Positions 45,121 to 54,209 of a DNA stretch of 64,000 nucleotides are shown here, piece by piece. Source of the stretch: Sphingomonas jatrophae. Its GTDB lineage: Bacteria; Pseudomonadota; Alphaproteobacteria; Sphingomonadales; Sphingomonadaceae. A program made the translations under genes and the position numbers. Where the stretch lies: assembly GCF_900113315.1 (NCBI RefSeq), contig NZ_FOZG01000003.1:124001-188000 (forward strand), written 5' to 3'. How positions within the stretch are numbered: the first letter of the stretch is position 1; the number at the start of each line of letters is the position of its first letter. Under the pieces are notes generated by a model that worked only from the letters and a program-made list of their open reading frames with translations, did not search any database and was not told the DNA's origin.

Positions 45121-46443
45121 ATGCTGGATGATGAAGCTGCGGGGACCGCCGCCGCGCTCGTCGCGGACGCCGCCGAACCGCTGCCGGATCTCGACGACCC
45201 GGTCTTCGCCGATGCCTTCGACCGGTTCGCCGATGCCCGCATCATCTGCCTGGGCGAGGCGAGCCACGGCACGTCCGAATTCTACCGGGCCCGCGCGGCG
45301 ATCACGCGACGACTGGTCGAGCGGCATGGCTTCAACATGGTCGCCGTCGAGGCGGATTGGCCGGATGCGGCGGTGGTCGACCGCATCGTCCGCGGCAAGC
45401 CGTCGCCGCCGGAGGCCGAGACGCCGTTCACGCGCTTTCCCACGTGGATGTGGCGCAATGCCGAGTTCGAGGCATTCGTCGGCTGGCTGAAGGACTGGAA
45501 CCGGACACGGGACAGCGGCGCCCGGGTCAGTTTTCACGGGCTCGACCTCTACAACATGAACGCGTCGATCGCGGCGGTGATCGGCTATCTCGAGCGGACC
45601 GACCCCGCAGCCGCGCGTGAGGCCCGGCGGCTCTATGGCTGTCTGAAGCCGTGGAAGGAGCAGCCGGCAATCTATGGCCGCATGGCGCTGAGCGAGGGTC
45701 ACGGCCGCTGCGAGGCGGGTGTGGTGAAGCTGCTGCGTGATCTGTTCGCGAACGAGCAACGATATGCGCCGGGCGATCCGGACTCGTTTCTTGATGCGGC
45801 GCAGAATGCCCGGCTGGTGGCCAATGCGGAGGCTTATTACCGAGCAATGTATCATGGCTCCGCGGCAAGCTGGAACCTGCGCGACGAGCATATGGCCGAC
45901 ACGCTGGACATCCTGCTCCAGCGCGGCGGGGCCGGCGCCAAGGTGGTGGTGTGGGCGCATAACAGCCACATTGGTGACGCGCGCCAGACGGACATGGGCC
46001 GCAGCCGTGACGAGCTGAACCTCGGCCAGCTCGTCCGCGAACGTCATGATGGTGCGGCCTGCCTGATCGGCTTCGGAACGCATAAAGGTACCGTCGCCGC
46101 AGCGGACGACTGGGACGAGCCGATGAGGATCAAGACGGTCAAACCGTCCCGCCCCGACAGTTTCGAGCGGATCCTGCATGACAGCGGCTGCGAACGCTTC
46201 ATGCTCGACCTCCGCAAAGGCTCGGCGCCTGAGCAGCTGCGGGAAGCGCTCAGCGAGGAGCGGCTGGAGCGATATATCGGAGTCATCTACCGACCCGAGA
46301 CCGAGCGCTGGAGCCACTATTCGGAAGCGTCGCTGGCCGCGCAATATGACGCCTTCGTGTGGTTCGACACGACCGAGGCGGTGACCGCAACCATCGCGCC
46401 CGAAGGCGCCGGACCTGATGAAATCTGGCCGAGCGGATTGTGA
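45121..46443 (+). CDS. Erythromycin esterase family protein
   Basis: A 440-residue protein with the family motif LGEASHGTSEFYRARAAI (Glu and His of the active site), NMVAVEADWPDAAVVDR, FPTWMWRN, and WAHNSHIGDARQTDM. Characterised members hydrolyse macrolide lactones, but most chromosomal homologues have unknown substrates, so resistance should not be assumed. The ATG at 45121 has a GAAGGAG ribosome site. It follows the EAL gene by 60 bp. Confidence 0.88.
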   Translation: MLDDEAAGTAAALVADAAEPLPDLDDPVFADAFDRFADARIICLGEASHGTSEFYRARAAITRRLVERHGFNMVAVEADWPDAAVVDRIVRGKPSPPEAETPFTRFPTWMWRNAEFEAFVGWLKDWNRTRDSGARVSFHGLDLYNMNASIAAVIGYLERTDPAAAREARRLYGCLKPWKEQPAIYGRMALSEGHGRCEAGVVKLLRDLFANEQRYAPGDPDSFLDAAQNARLVANAEAYYRAMYHGSAASWNLRDEHMADTLDILLQRGGAGAKVVVWAHNSHIGDARQTDMGRSRDELNLGQLVRERHDGAACLIGFGTHKGTVAAADDWDEPMRIKTVKPSRPDSFERILHDSGCERFMLDLRKGSAPEQLREALSEERLERYIGVIYRPETERWSHYSEASLAAQYDAFVWFDTTEAVTATIAPEGAGPDEIWPSGL

Positions 46444-46533
46444 CCGGTTGAGGCCGCGAGCCGCAACGCATTGGATCGCCAAAGGTTTGTGCAGTTCACG
46501 GCGGCCATAGTTCCGCTGCCGAGGAGTTGTCCC

Positions 46534-46908
46534 ATGACAAAGCTCACCATCATCGCCGCGTTGACCGGTCTCGCCTTCGCGACGGCCGCGGGCGCGGCCC
46601 CGCGCCAGCCGCTGCCACCCCAGGCGACAATCCCGTTCGCCCGCACGATCACCGACTTTCGCACGGTCGGTCGCGACACCGTCTATATCCGCGCGACCGG
46701 GCGGCAGTGGTATCGCGCGGACCTGATAGGCCCCTGCCTTGATCTGCCGTTCGTTCAGGCGCTCGGCTTCGAACATCGCGGGACGCCCGGGATCGATCGC
46801 TTCTCCACCCTGATCGTGCGGCGCGGCCGTTGCCCCCTCCGCTCGCTGACGAAGGTCGCGGGGCCGCCGGCCAAGAGCGCGAGGCCGAAACGGCAGGAGC
46901 TTCGTTGA
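46534..46908 (+). CDS. Exported protein, DUF6491-like
   Basis: A 124-residue protein with a cleavable signal (LTIIAALTGLAFATAAGAA). The mature part shows ITDFRTVGRDTVYIRATGRQWYRADLIGPCLDLPFVQALGF, which recalls the DUF6491 family of sphingomonads, and a second Cys in RGRCPLRSLTKV that could form a disulfide with the first. The function is unknown. AGGAG precedes the ATG. Confidence 0.75.
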   Translation: MTKLTIIAALTGLAFATAAGAAPRQPLPPQATIPFARTITDFRTVGRDTVYIRATGRQWYRADLIGPCLDLPFVQALGFEHRGTPGIDRFSTLIVRRGRCPLRSLTKVAGPPAKSARPKRQELR

Positions 46909-47045
46909 GGCACGGGCTGATCTGTGTTGCTTGAATAATCCCGGGCTCTGGCGGGAGATTAAGGCGCTGCAATCGTTGTGATTGCGAGGCGAGCGCATGT
47001 GTCCGGACGGGCCGGGCCGGCTCCTCTCCTCGGAGGTCTGAGCCC

Positions 47046-48068
47046 ATGCCGGTCTTCGCGCGGCTGATCGCTCCGCTGCTGCTTGCCGTCGTCACGCTAT
47101 CTGGTTGTGCGACCTCGACCCATCTCGGCCGCTCGGCGCTGAGCCGCGTCGCCGGGCGCACCTATGTGCTGGTCGGCGCGTCCAGTGGCTTCGGCCAGGG
47201 CACGGCGATCCGGCTGGGTGAGCTGAAAGCCAATGTGGTGCTGGCCGCCCGGCGGACCGATCTGCTGGAAGAGGTGGCGGGCAAGGTCCGTGCGGCCGGC
47301 GGCCAGGCGCTGGTCGTCACCACGGATGCAGCCAGGCCCGAGCAGATGGAGGCCCTCGCCCAGGCCGCCACTTCGCGGTTCGGTCGGATCGACGTCTGGA
47401 TGAACATCGCCGGCGTCGGCGCGGTCGGCCGCTTCTGGGACGTGCCCGTCGCCGATTATTCGCGCATCGTCGACGTCAATCTGAAGGGCGTGATCTACGG
47501 CAGCCACGTCGCGCTGCGCCGGTTCATGGCGCAAGGCCATGGCACGCTGGTCAACATGGGCTCGGTCGAGGCGGAAGTGCCGCTTGCCTACCACGCCACC
47601 TATGCCGCGACGAAGGCGGGGGTGCTGAGTCTCGGACGCTCGCTGAACGAGGAGCTTCGCCACGCCGGCCGCGCACGCACCATCAAGGTGGCGACGGTGA
47701 TGCCGTGGGCGGTGGACACGCCCTTCTTCCAGAACACCGCCAATTACAGCGGCCATGCCGACCGGATGATCCTGATGGATGGGCCGGAGAAGGTCGTTCA
47801 GGCGCTGGTCTGGGTCTCGCTCCACCCGCGTGAGGAGCTGCCGGTCGGGTGGAAGGCGCAGATGGCGTCCACCGCGCACCGCTTCGCCCCCGACCTCACC
47901 GAAACGCTGGCGGCCGACATCCACCGGGGAGAACTCGAAAAGGGTACGCCCACCCCCGCCACCTCGGGATCGGTCCATACGCCGACGGAACGAGGCCGCG
48001 GGATCGAAGGCGGGATCCGCGCCCGCCGCAAGGCCGAGAATGCGGCCTACAAGGCCAAGGAGGAATGA
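47046..48068 (+). CDS. SDR-family protein with N-terminal lipoprotein signal
   Basis: A 340-residue protein. Its N-terminus (FARLIAPLLLAVVTLSGCA) is a lipoprotein-type signal with lipobox LSGC, then a classical SDR fold: VLVGASSGFGQGTAIRLGE cofactor loop, RIDVWMNIAGVG, Ser in NMGSVEAEV and YAATK. A C-terminal extension of about 60 charged residues ends RKAENAAYKAKEE. SDRs are normally cytosolic because they need NAD(P)H, so an exported one is unusual. The ATG has a GGAGG site. It precedes another SDR gene by one base. Confidence 0.82.
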   Translation: MPVFARLIAPLLLAVVTLSGCATSTHLGRSALSRVAGRTYVLVGASSGFGQGTAIRLGELKANVVLAARRTDLLEEVAGKVRAAGGQALVVTTDAARPEQMEALAQAATSRFGRIDVWMNIAGVGAVGRFWDVPVADYSRIVDVNLKGVIYGSHVALRRFMAQGHGTLVNMGSVEAEVPLAYHATYAATKAGVLSLGRSLNEELRHAGRARTIKVATVMPWAVDTPFFQNTANYSGHADRMILMDGPEKVVQALVWVSLHPREELPVGWKAQMASTAHRFAPDLTETLAADIHRGELEKGTPTPATSGSVHTPTERGRGIEGGIRARRKAENAAYKAKEE

Positions 48069-48069
48069 C

Positions 48070-48933
48070 ATGAGCCGCAGCGAAGACCTCACTCCGCCGC
48101 TCCCCGAACAGCAGCAGGCCGTGCCGGGCACGCTCGCCGAGATGAACCCGCGCCCCGACCATGGCGAGGACAGCTATCGCGGGCACGAGCGGTTGGCAGG
48201 CAAGGCCGCGATCATCACCGGCGGCGACAGCGGCATCGGCCGCGCGGTGGCGATCGCCTTCGCGCGCGAGGGTGCCGACGTGCTGATCTCCTACCTGAAC
48301 GAGGAGGAGGATGCGCGCGACACCGCCCGCTGGGTCGAGCAGGCGGGCCGCCGCGCCGTGCTCGTCCCCGGCGACATCGGCGATGCGGGCCATTGCCGCG
48401 CGATCGTCGACAAGGCGGTGGAGGCGTTCGGCCGCGTCGATGTCCTCGTCAACAATGCCGCGCACCAGATGACGTTCGAGACGCTGGAGGACATCCCCGA
48501 CGAGGAATGGGAGAGGACCTTCCGCACGAACATCCACGCGATGTTCTATCTCGCCAGGGCGGCGGTGCCGCACATGCGGGAGGGCGGCGCGATCATCAAC
48601 ACGACGTCGGTCAATGCGGACATGCCGAAGCAGACCCTGCTGCCCTATGCGACCACCAAGGGTGCGATCCAGAACTTCACCGGCGGCCTCTCGCAACTGC
48701 TGGCCGAACGGGGCATCCGCGTGAACTGCGTGGCGCCCGGGCCCGTCTGGACGCCGCTCATCCCCTCGACGATGCCGCCGGAGCAGGTTCGGGAATTCGG
48801 CAAATCCTACCCGATGGGTCGGGCGGCGCAGCCGGCGGAACTGGCGCCGGTCTATGTCATGCTGGCCAGCGATGAGGCGAGCTACGTCTCGGGCGCGACG
48901 GTGGCGGTGACCGGGGGCAAGCCGATCCTTTAG
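48070..48933 (+). CDS. SDR-family oxidoreductase (YhdG/GSP39-like)
   Basis: A 287-residue SDR of the general-stress type with a leader before the Rossmann fold (PGTLAEMNPRPDHGEDSY, then ITGGDSGIGRAVAIAFARE), DVLVNNAAHQM, NTTSVNADMPK, YATTKGAIQNF and the end VSGATVAVTGGKPIL. Homologues are linked to general stress regulons. It directly follows the lipoprotein-SDR gene and is followed by a strong hairpin. Confidence 0.9.
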   Translation: MSRSEDLTPPLPEQQQAVPGTLAEMNPRPDHGEDSYRGHERLAGKAAIITGGDSGIGRAVAIAFAREGADVLISYLNEEEDARDTARWVEQAGRRAVLVPGDIGDAGHCRAIVDKAVEAFGRVDVLVNNAAHQMTFETLEDIPDEEWERTFRTNIHAMFYLARAAVPHMREGGAIINTTSVNADMPKQTLLPYATTKGAIQNFTGGLSQLLAERGIRVNCVAPGPVWTPLIPSTMPPEQVREFGKSYPMGRAAQPAELAPVYVMLASDEASYVSGATVAVTGGKPIL

Positions 48934-48955
48934 CGCCAGGCCTGGATTGCAGTGG

Positions 48956-48987
48956 ATTGCGGTCCCGCCTTGCGATGGGACCGCAAT
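48956..48987. terminator. Hairpin terminator between convergent genes
   Basis: Perfect 11-bp arms ATTGCGGTCCC / GGGACCGCAAT with a 10-base loop, 22 bases after the SDR stop and 16 bases beyond the stop of the small minus-strand gene. It is placed to serve both strands. Confidence 0.65.
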
Positions 48988-49002
48988 CGTTGCTCCGGCC
49001 GA

Positions 49003-49140
49003 TCAGCGGTGGCCGCCGTGCCCGGCATTCTGATTGGCGGTGCGGCTGGCGCTGTTGTCGTGATTGTCCTGCTTCTTGTTGCCGCCCTCGTCATCCTTGC
49101 CGTTCTTGTGGAAATCGCCCTTCTTCTTCTGGTCGGTCAT
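49003..49140 (-). CDS. Small hydrophilic Lys/Asn/Asp/Gly-rich protein
   Basis: A 45-residue protein (start MTDQKKKGDFHKNGKDDEGG) preceded by GGAGAG at 5-8 bases. The composition is strongly hydrophilic and probably disordered, like small desiccation or stress proteins; no family recognised. Supporting points are the ribosome site, the terminator behind it and the strikingly non-random composition. It is too short to be sure. Confidence 0.5.
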   Translation of the reverse strand: MTDQKKKGDFHKNGKDDEGGNKKQDNHDNSASRTANQNAGHGGHR

Positions 49141-49461
49141 CATCGCTCTCCGGGATTTTTCGGCCCAATCGGCCGGCGTCCTCCAAGAACCCCGCAGTTC
49201 ATGGCGCCGTTCCGCAGGTCGGGAGAAGATTGGCCCCCGACGCATTCGATCGGCCCCACGGCTTTGCTTCTCGCCGGCATCGTGCTAAAGACAAGCGTTG
49301 GTTGCACACGGATGCGGGCCTGCGGCTCCGCTGGCTTGGCCCGAATGATCGTGCGTCCACCGAAATCCCTGACGGCTTCGCGGCGACGCGGGGCCGTTAT
49401 GCTATGGGATCTGCCCCCCGCTCCGCCCGCATTGGCGCGGAGCCACTGACGAAGGACATTG
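49141..49461. other. Intergenic region without a supported gene
   Basis: About 320 bases between the small hydrophilic gene and the DUF6481 gene. It should hold both divergent promoters. I see no clear promoter hexamers, repeats or RNA structure; open frames crossing it lack ribosome sites and family features. Confidence 0.4.
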
Positions 49462-49827
49462 ATGCCGGCTTTCAAGACCCCCGATCTGGCCCAGCGCGGC
49501 AGCGCCTCCCGCGAGGCGAAGGCGCGCGCACTCGAGTTGCTGCGCAACAAGCCGGCACCCGATCCGGAAGTCGCCGCCGCACGACTGGCAGCGCAGCAGG
49601 CGCGCGAGGCCGCCGAGGCCGAGCGGCGCGCCGCCCACAAGGCAGCGATCGAGCAGGAAAAGGCCGCCCGCGCCGAAGCGCGCGAAAAGGCACGGCTTGA
49701 GGCGGAGGCCGCCGCCGAAGCCGCGGCTGCAGCTGCCGCCAAGCGCAAGGTGGCCGTGCCGACCGCCGCCGAACTGAAGGCGGCGCGTGACGCGCGCTAT
49801 GCCGCCCGAAAGGCGCGCAAGAAGTGA
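49462..49827 (+). CDS. DUF6481 family protein, Ala/Glu/Lys-rich coiled coil
   Basis: A 121-residue protein starting MPAFKTPDLAQRGSASREAK, followed by a continuous charged Ala-rich helix (about 35-95) and a basic tail (ARYAARKARKK-like). The start segment matches the DUF6481 family of alphaproteobacteria; the function is unknown. The stop overlaps the GTG of the next gene, so both are coupled. Confidence 0.75.
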   Translation: MPAFKTPDLAQRGSASREAKARALELLRNKPAPDPEVAAARLAAQQAREAAEAERRAAHKAAIEQEKAARAEAREKARLEAEAAAEAAAAAAAKRKVAVPTAAELKAARDARYAARKARKK

Positions 49828-50492
49828 CCCCACGCGAGCTGCTGGGCACGGCCGACGTGCCCGGCGGCGAGCCGCTGCGCCTGTTCCGGCGCGGGCGGGA
49901 TTACATGATCGTGCTCGACCGCAACGAGCTGATGAGCACGCGGATGAGCGGATCCGAAGTCGCGCTGGCGACGATGACTTGCGACCGTCTCGGCGCCCGC
50001 CCCGCCCCGCGCCTGCTGATCGGCGGCTACGGCATGGGCTTCACCCTGCGGGCCGCGCTGGAGCGGCTCGGGCGTGATGCGCGGATAACGGTGGCGGAGC
50101 TGGTCCCCGGCATCATCGACTGGGCGCGCGGGCCCATGGCGGAGCTGACGGCGGGCTGCCTCGACGATCCGCGCGTGACGCTGGAGATGGGCGACGTGGG
50201 CGATACGATGCGCGCGGTCCCTGCCCGCTTCGACGCCATCCTGCTCGACGTCGATAACGGCCCGGACGGGCTGACCCGCGCGGCTAATGACGGCCTCTAT
50301 TCCGAGCGCGGCCTCAGGGAGGCGCATGCGGCGCTCCGCCCCGGTGGCATCCTCGCCGTCTGGTCGGCGGCACCCGATCCGGCCTTTGCGCGGCGCCTGG
50401 CGCGCGGCTTCGCGGTCGAGGAAGTGCGCGTGCGCGCCCGCGAGAATGGCAAGGGCGCAGCGCACGTCATCTGGTTCGCCACACGCCGCTAG
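49824..50492 (+). CDS. Spermidine synthase-like SAM-fold protein
   Basis: A 222-residue Rossmann-fold protein resembling spermine/spermidine synthases and class I methyltransferases: RLLIGGYGMGFTLRAAL (cofactor loop), ITVAELVPGIIDWAR, VTLEMGDVGDTM, DAILLDVDNGPDGLT and LRPGGILAVWSA. It lacks the N-terminal domain of true spermidine synthase, so it may be a methyltransferase. The GTG start overlaps the stop of the DUF6481 gene. Confidence 0.75.
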   Translation: MTPRELLGTADVPGGEPLRLFRRGRDYMIVLDRNELMSTRMSGSEVALATMTCDRLGARPAPRLLIGGYGMGFTLRAALERLGRDARITVAELVPGIIDWARGPMAELTAGCLDDPRVTLEMGDVGDTMRAVPARFDAILLDVDNGPDGLTRAANDGLYSERGLREAHAALRPGGILAVWSAAPDPAFARRLARGFAVEEVRVRARENGKGAAHVIWFATRR

Positions 50493-50504
50493 GCGCGGCC
50501 GGAC

Positions 50505-53500
50505 CTAGCCCGCAGTCACGCTCAACGTGCTGGTGCCGCGCGAGAGCGGCGTCACCTCGATCTTGACCGGGATCCGCTCCTTCACCTCCTCGACATGGCT
50601 GATCACGCCGACGCGGCGACCGCCGGCGTGAAGCTGTTCGAGCACGGCGATCGCCTGGCCAAGGCTGGCCGTGTCGAGCGCGCCGAACCCCTCGTCGATG
50701 AACAGGCTCTCGATCCTCAGGCCACGCCCGGTGGACATCTCCGCCAGGCCCAGGGCGAGCGCCAGGCTGATCAGGAAACGCTCGCCGCCCGACAGGTTGT
50801 GCACGCCGCGCACCTCGCCCGCCATGTCGTGATCGACCACCTGGATCAGCATGTCGCCGCCACGGCCGCGATTGAGCGCATAGCGCGGCTTCAGTTCAGC
50901 CAGCCGGGCATTGGCATAAGCGAGCAGCCGGTCGAGCGTCAGCCCCTGCGCGAAGTTGCGGAACCGCGCGCCCTTCGCATCGCCGATCAGTTCGTTGAGC
51001 TGGAGCCAGACGCGCGCGTCCGCCCGCTCCTGCTCCAGCTGCGCGCGGAGCGCTGCGGTGGCGGCACGCACCGCGTCGTCACGCCGCAGCAGGAACAGCG
51101 CGTCGGCGAGCGCGGCGTTGGCGGCGTCGGCGGCCGCACGCGCCTCGGCCAGCGTCTCAGTCAGCGCATCGCCGGTCAGCTCCGGAGCGCCGCTGGCATC
51201 GTGCCGGGCGAGGTCGTCACGCCGCTGCGCCTGCTGGGCGAGCGCATCGCCGACAGCGCGCTCGAGCGTGGCGAGCGCCTGCTCCTCGCCTGCCAGAGCC
51301 TCGGCGCCATCGGCAGCAGCCGCGACCACTGCGGCTTCATCCAGCGCCGCAGCGGCGATGCGGGCAGTGAAGTCGCGATCTCGGCGAGCATGGTCCTCCG
51401 CCGCTTGCAGGGCGGCTTGCTCGGCCGCCTGAGCATGCGCGATGGCGGCGGACTGTGCCTCGCGTGCCTCGGCCAGCCGGTGCTGTGCCAACTCCAAAGC
51501 CTGTCGCCGGCTCGCGAGCATGGCAGCGCCACGCGCCTCGACTGCCGTGACCGCCTCACCGTCGAGCAGGGCGTTGCGTTGCGCAGCATGCGCGTCCCGC
51601 GCTGACTTGAGCGTCGCCACCTGCGCGTCGACCGCCTCGGCAGCAGCAGCGGCGGCGGCAGTGGCGGCGCGTGCGTCGGTGAGGTGGAGTTCCAGCGCAG
51701 GGATGGCGGCCAGCGCGTCTGCCTGTTCGGCCGAGCGGGTGCGCCATGCCGCTGCCTGTGTCGCCAGCCAACGCCGCGCATCGGGGAGCGAACGCCACGC
51801 CGCGGCAGCGCCGAAGCCGCTGTCGAGCGATCGCGTCAGCCGGTCGAGCGTGTCACGCACGTAAGCAAGCGACGCCGTTCGCTCGGCAGCCTGCGCGGCA
51901 ACGCTGCGCTGCCGCTCGACTGCGGCGTCGTGGGTGGCGCGGGCACGATCCCGCTGCGTTCGCGCCGCCTGTTCTGCACTGCGCGCATCGGCCAGCGCGG
52001 CAGCTGCGGTATCGGCTACACTCCGCAGCGCATCGGCATGGGCTTGAGCGTTCGCCAGCGCTGCCGGGAAACCCTCTGCTGCTGCATCGAGGCCGGCCGC
52101 AGCGGCAGCGGAGGCGAGCCTGTCCGCCGCCTCGGTCAGCGCCGCGTCAGCGCGGTCGCGCTGCCCCGTCAGGCGCGCTTGCTCCTCGACATCCGCCGCG
52201 ATCCGGCTGGCAAGCGCCTCGATCCGGCTGGCCAACGCCGCGTCCCGCCGGCTTTCGCGGGTGAGCTCGGCATCGAGCACAGCGATACGCTGCTGCTGCG
52301 CCTCCCGCTGTGCGCCGATCAGCGCCTCGACGGCAGTCAGCGCATGTTCCGTCGCGCCGCAGACCGGGCACGGCTCGCCCGCGACAAGCTCGGCACGGAG
52401 TCGAGCGGCGGCCTGCCCCGACGCCGCATCCGCGAGCGCGCCCGCCCGACGCGCCTCGTCGAGCCGCAGCCGATGCGCAGGCAGCGTGGCGGCCACGGTG
52501 GCCCGCTCCCCCGTCAGCTCGTCCCGCTCAGCCCGGGCGGCGACCAGCTGCGCGTTGAGCGAACGCAGCGCCGCCGCCGCCTCGACAGCGCGGGCTGATT
52601 TGTTGCGCCAGTCGAGCAGCATGGGATCGATGGCGATCAGCCGATCACGACGTCGCGTAAGCTCAGCCTGCTCGGCGGGCGCAGGTGCAGCCGCCTGCGC
52701 CGCCGCCAGCGCCGCCTCGGTGGCCTCATGCGCCTGTGCAGCGGCGCGGGCGGCTTCCTCCGTCGCCGTTCTCGCGGCGTCGGCTGAACCCTTCTCCACG
52801 TCTGCCGCTGCCTGCTCATCCGTCAGCATGGCAAAACGCCGGGCGAATTCGGTATGCTCGGCGAGGTCGGCGTCCAGCTCCCCCTCACGGGCGACGAGCG
52901 GAGCCAGCGCGCCATGTTCGCGAAGCCACGCATCATGCCGGTCACGCACGGCCTGCGCGTCAGCCAGCAGCTTGCGACTGCGCGCTTCCCTCTCGCGCGC
53001 CTGCTGCAACGCCGCCGCACGAGCAGCATGGGCTTCTGCAAGGCGGGCAAGCCCCGCCTCCGCTTCGCCCAGCTGGAGATCGAGCGCCCGCGCCGCGGCG
53101 ATCGACGGTTCGAGCCCGGCGAGCGCCGCCTGATCCGCGGCGAGCGTGTCGGCGGCGAGACGCTGCTCCGCCTGCAGGCCGGCAGCGGCGGTGGCTGCGT
53201 GATCCCGCGCAGCGATGCGCTGCACCGCCTCGTCCTGAGCGCGTACCGCCTGATCGCGCGCATCCTCCCGCGCCTGCCAGTCGCCAGCGAATAAGAAGGC
53301 GAGCTTGCGACGGCGAAGCCCCTCCACTCGCGGTGCCGCCGCCTCCTGCTCGACGCGAGCGCGTTCGACCGCGGCATCGCACTCGAGCAGCTTATCCGCG
53401 AGCGCCGCCCGGTCCGCCTCCCAGCGCGCCGCGGCCTCGAGCGCGGCGAGTGTGGCCGCGGCCGCCTCTACCTCCGCCTGCGCCGTGTCCCGTGCCGCCT

Positions 53501-54209
53501 CCGCCACGGCGCGACGCTGGTCATCCAAGCCGTCCTGCGCATCGATCCGGTCCCGCAGCGCATCCTGGCGTTGGCGCAGCATGGCCGCCTTGTCATAGGC
53601 GGCGCGGCCGAGATCGGCGTAGATGTGCGACCCGGTGAGCCGTTCGAGCAGGAGGGCGCGCTCATTGTCGTCGGCGCGGATGAACGCCTCGAAATCGCCT
53701 TGAGCCAGCAGCACGGCGCGGCGGAACTGATCCGCGGACAGGCCGACCAGCGCCTGGATCTCGGCCAGCGTCTCCTTCTTCCTGCCGGTGAGATTGGCTC
53801 CGTCCTTGAGCCGGACCACGCTGTGCTCGGTCTTCTGCAACGCTCCGGTCGGCTTCCTGCGCGCCCGCTGCACGCTCCAGCGGGCGCGATAGGCCTCGCC
53901 GTCGCGGCCGACGAAGTCGATCTCGGCAGAGCCTTCGCCTGTGCCGTGGCGCAGCAGCGCGCGGGGATCGGTCGGGGAAAGCTCATCCCCCGCCGTCTCG
54001 ATCCGCCCGCGGGAAGGCGCCGCGCCGAGCCGCGGCACCGTGTCGAACAAGGCGAGGCACATGGCGTCGAGCAGCGTCGACTTGCCCGCACCGGTCGGCC
54101 CGGTGATGGCGAAGATGCCCGCATCCGCCAGCGGCTCGGCCGTGAAATCCACCTCGAAGTCGCCAGCGAGGCTGGCGAGATTGCGGCCGCGTATCGCCAG
54201 CACGCGCAT
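50505..54209 (-). CDS. sbcC: Exonuclease SbcCD, ATPase subunit SbcC
   Basis: A 1234-residue SMC-like ATPase. Seen: N-terminal MRVLAIRGRNLASLAGDF and Walker A GPTGAGKSTLLDAM (about 37-50), long Ala/Arg/Glu coiled coils, a central zinc hook GEPCPVCGATEHA, and the C-terminal ABC signature NLSGGERFLISLALALGLAEM with Walker B LFIDEGFGALD. With SbcD it cleaves DNA hairpins and ends. Its ATG shares one base with the sbcD stop (TGATG). Confidence 0.95.
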   Translation of the reverse strand: MRVLAIRGRNLASLAGDFEVDFTAEPLADAGIFAITGPTGAGKSTLLDAMCLALFDTVPRLGAAPSRGRIETAGDELSPTDPRALLRHGTGEGSAEIDFVGRDGEAYRARWSVQRARRKPTGALQKTEHSVVRLKDGANLTGRKKETLAEIQALVGLSADQFRRAVLLAQGDFEAFIRADDNERALLLERLTGSHIYADLGRAAYDKAAMLRQRQDALRDRIDAQDGLDDQRRAVAEAARDTAQAEVEAAAATLAALEAAARWEADRAALADKLLECDAAVERARVEQEAAAPRVEGLRRRKLAFLFAGDWQAREDARDQAVRAQDEAVQRIAARDHAATAAAGLQAEQRLAADTLAADQAALAGLEPSIAAARALDLQLGEAEAGLARLAEAHAARAAALQQAREREARSRKLLADAQAVRDRHDAWLREHGALAPLVAREGELDADLAEHTEFARRFAMLTDEQAAADVEKGSADAARTATEEAARAAAQAHEATEAALAAAQAAAPAPAEQAELTRRRDRLIAIDPMLLDWRNKSARAVEAAAALRSLNAQLVAARAERDELTGERATVAATLPAHRLRLDEARRAGALADAASGQAAARLRAELVAGEPCPVCGATEHALTAVEALIGAQREAQQQRIAVLDAELTRESRRDAALASRIEALASRIAADVEEQARLTGQRDRADAALTEAADRLASAAAAAGLDAAAEGFPAALANAQAHADALRSVADTAAAALADARSAEQAARTQRDRARATHDAAVERQRSVAAQAAERTASLAYVRDTLDRLTRSLDSGFGAAAAWRSLPDARRWLATQAAAWRTRSAEQADALAAIPALELHLTDARAATAAAAAAAEAVDAQVATLKSARDAHAAQRNALLDGEAVTAVEARGAAMLASRRQALELAQHRLAEAREAQSAAIAHAQAAEQAALQAAEDHARRDRDFTARIAAAALDEAAVVAAAADGAEALAGEEQALATLERAVGDALAQQAQRRDDLARHDASGAPELTGDALTETLAEARAAADAANAALADALFLLRRDDAVRAATAALRAQLEQERADARVWLQLNELIGDAKGARFRNFAQGLTLDRLLAYANARLAELKPRYALNRGRGGDMLIQVVDHDMAGEVRGVHNLSGGERFLISLALALGLAEMSTGRGLRIESLFIDEGFGALDTASLGQAIAVLEQLHAGGRRVGVISHVEEVKERIPVKIEVTPLSRGTSTLSVTAG

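Noticed and set aside
45121-46443. Acquired macrolide resistance gene
   Set aside because: Base composition equals its neighbours, no mobile element is near, and chromosomal members of this family mostly have unknown functions.
48952-49449. Plus-strand frame with a very hydrophobic segment, like a membrane protein
   Set aside because: The hydrophobic run is the reverse complement of the Lys/Asn/Asp-rich small gene and it starts inside the terminator hairpin.
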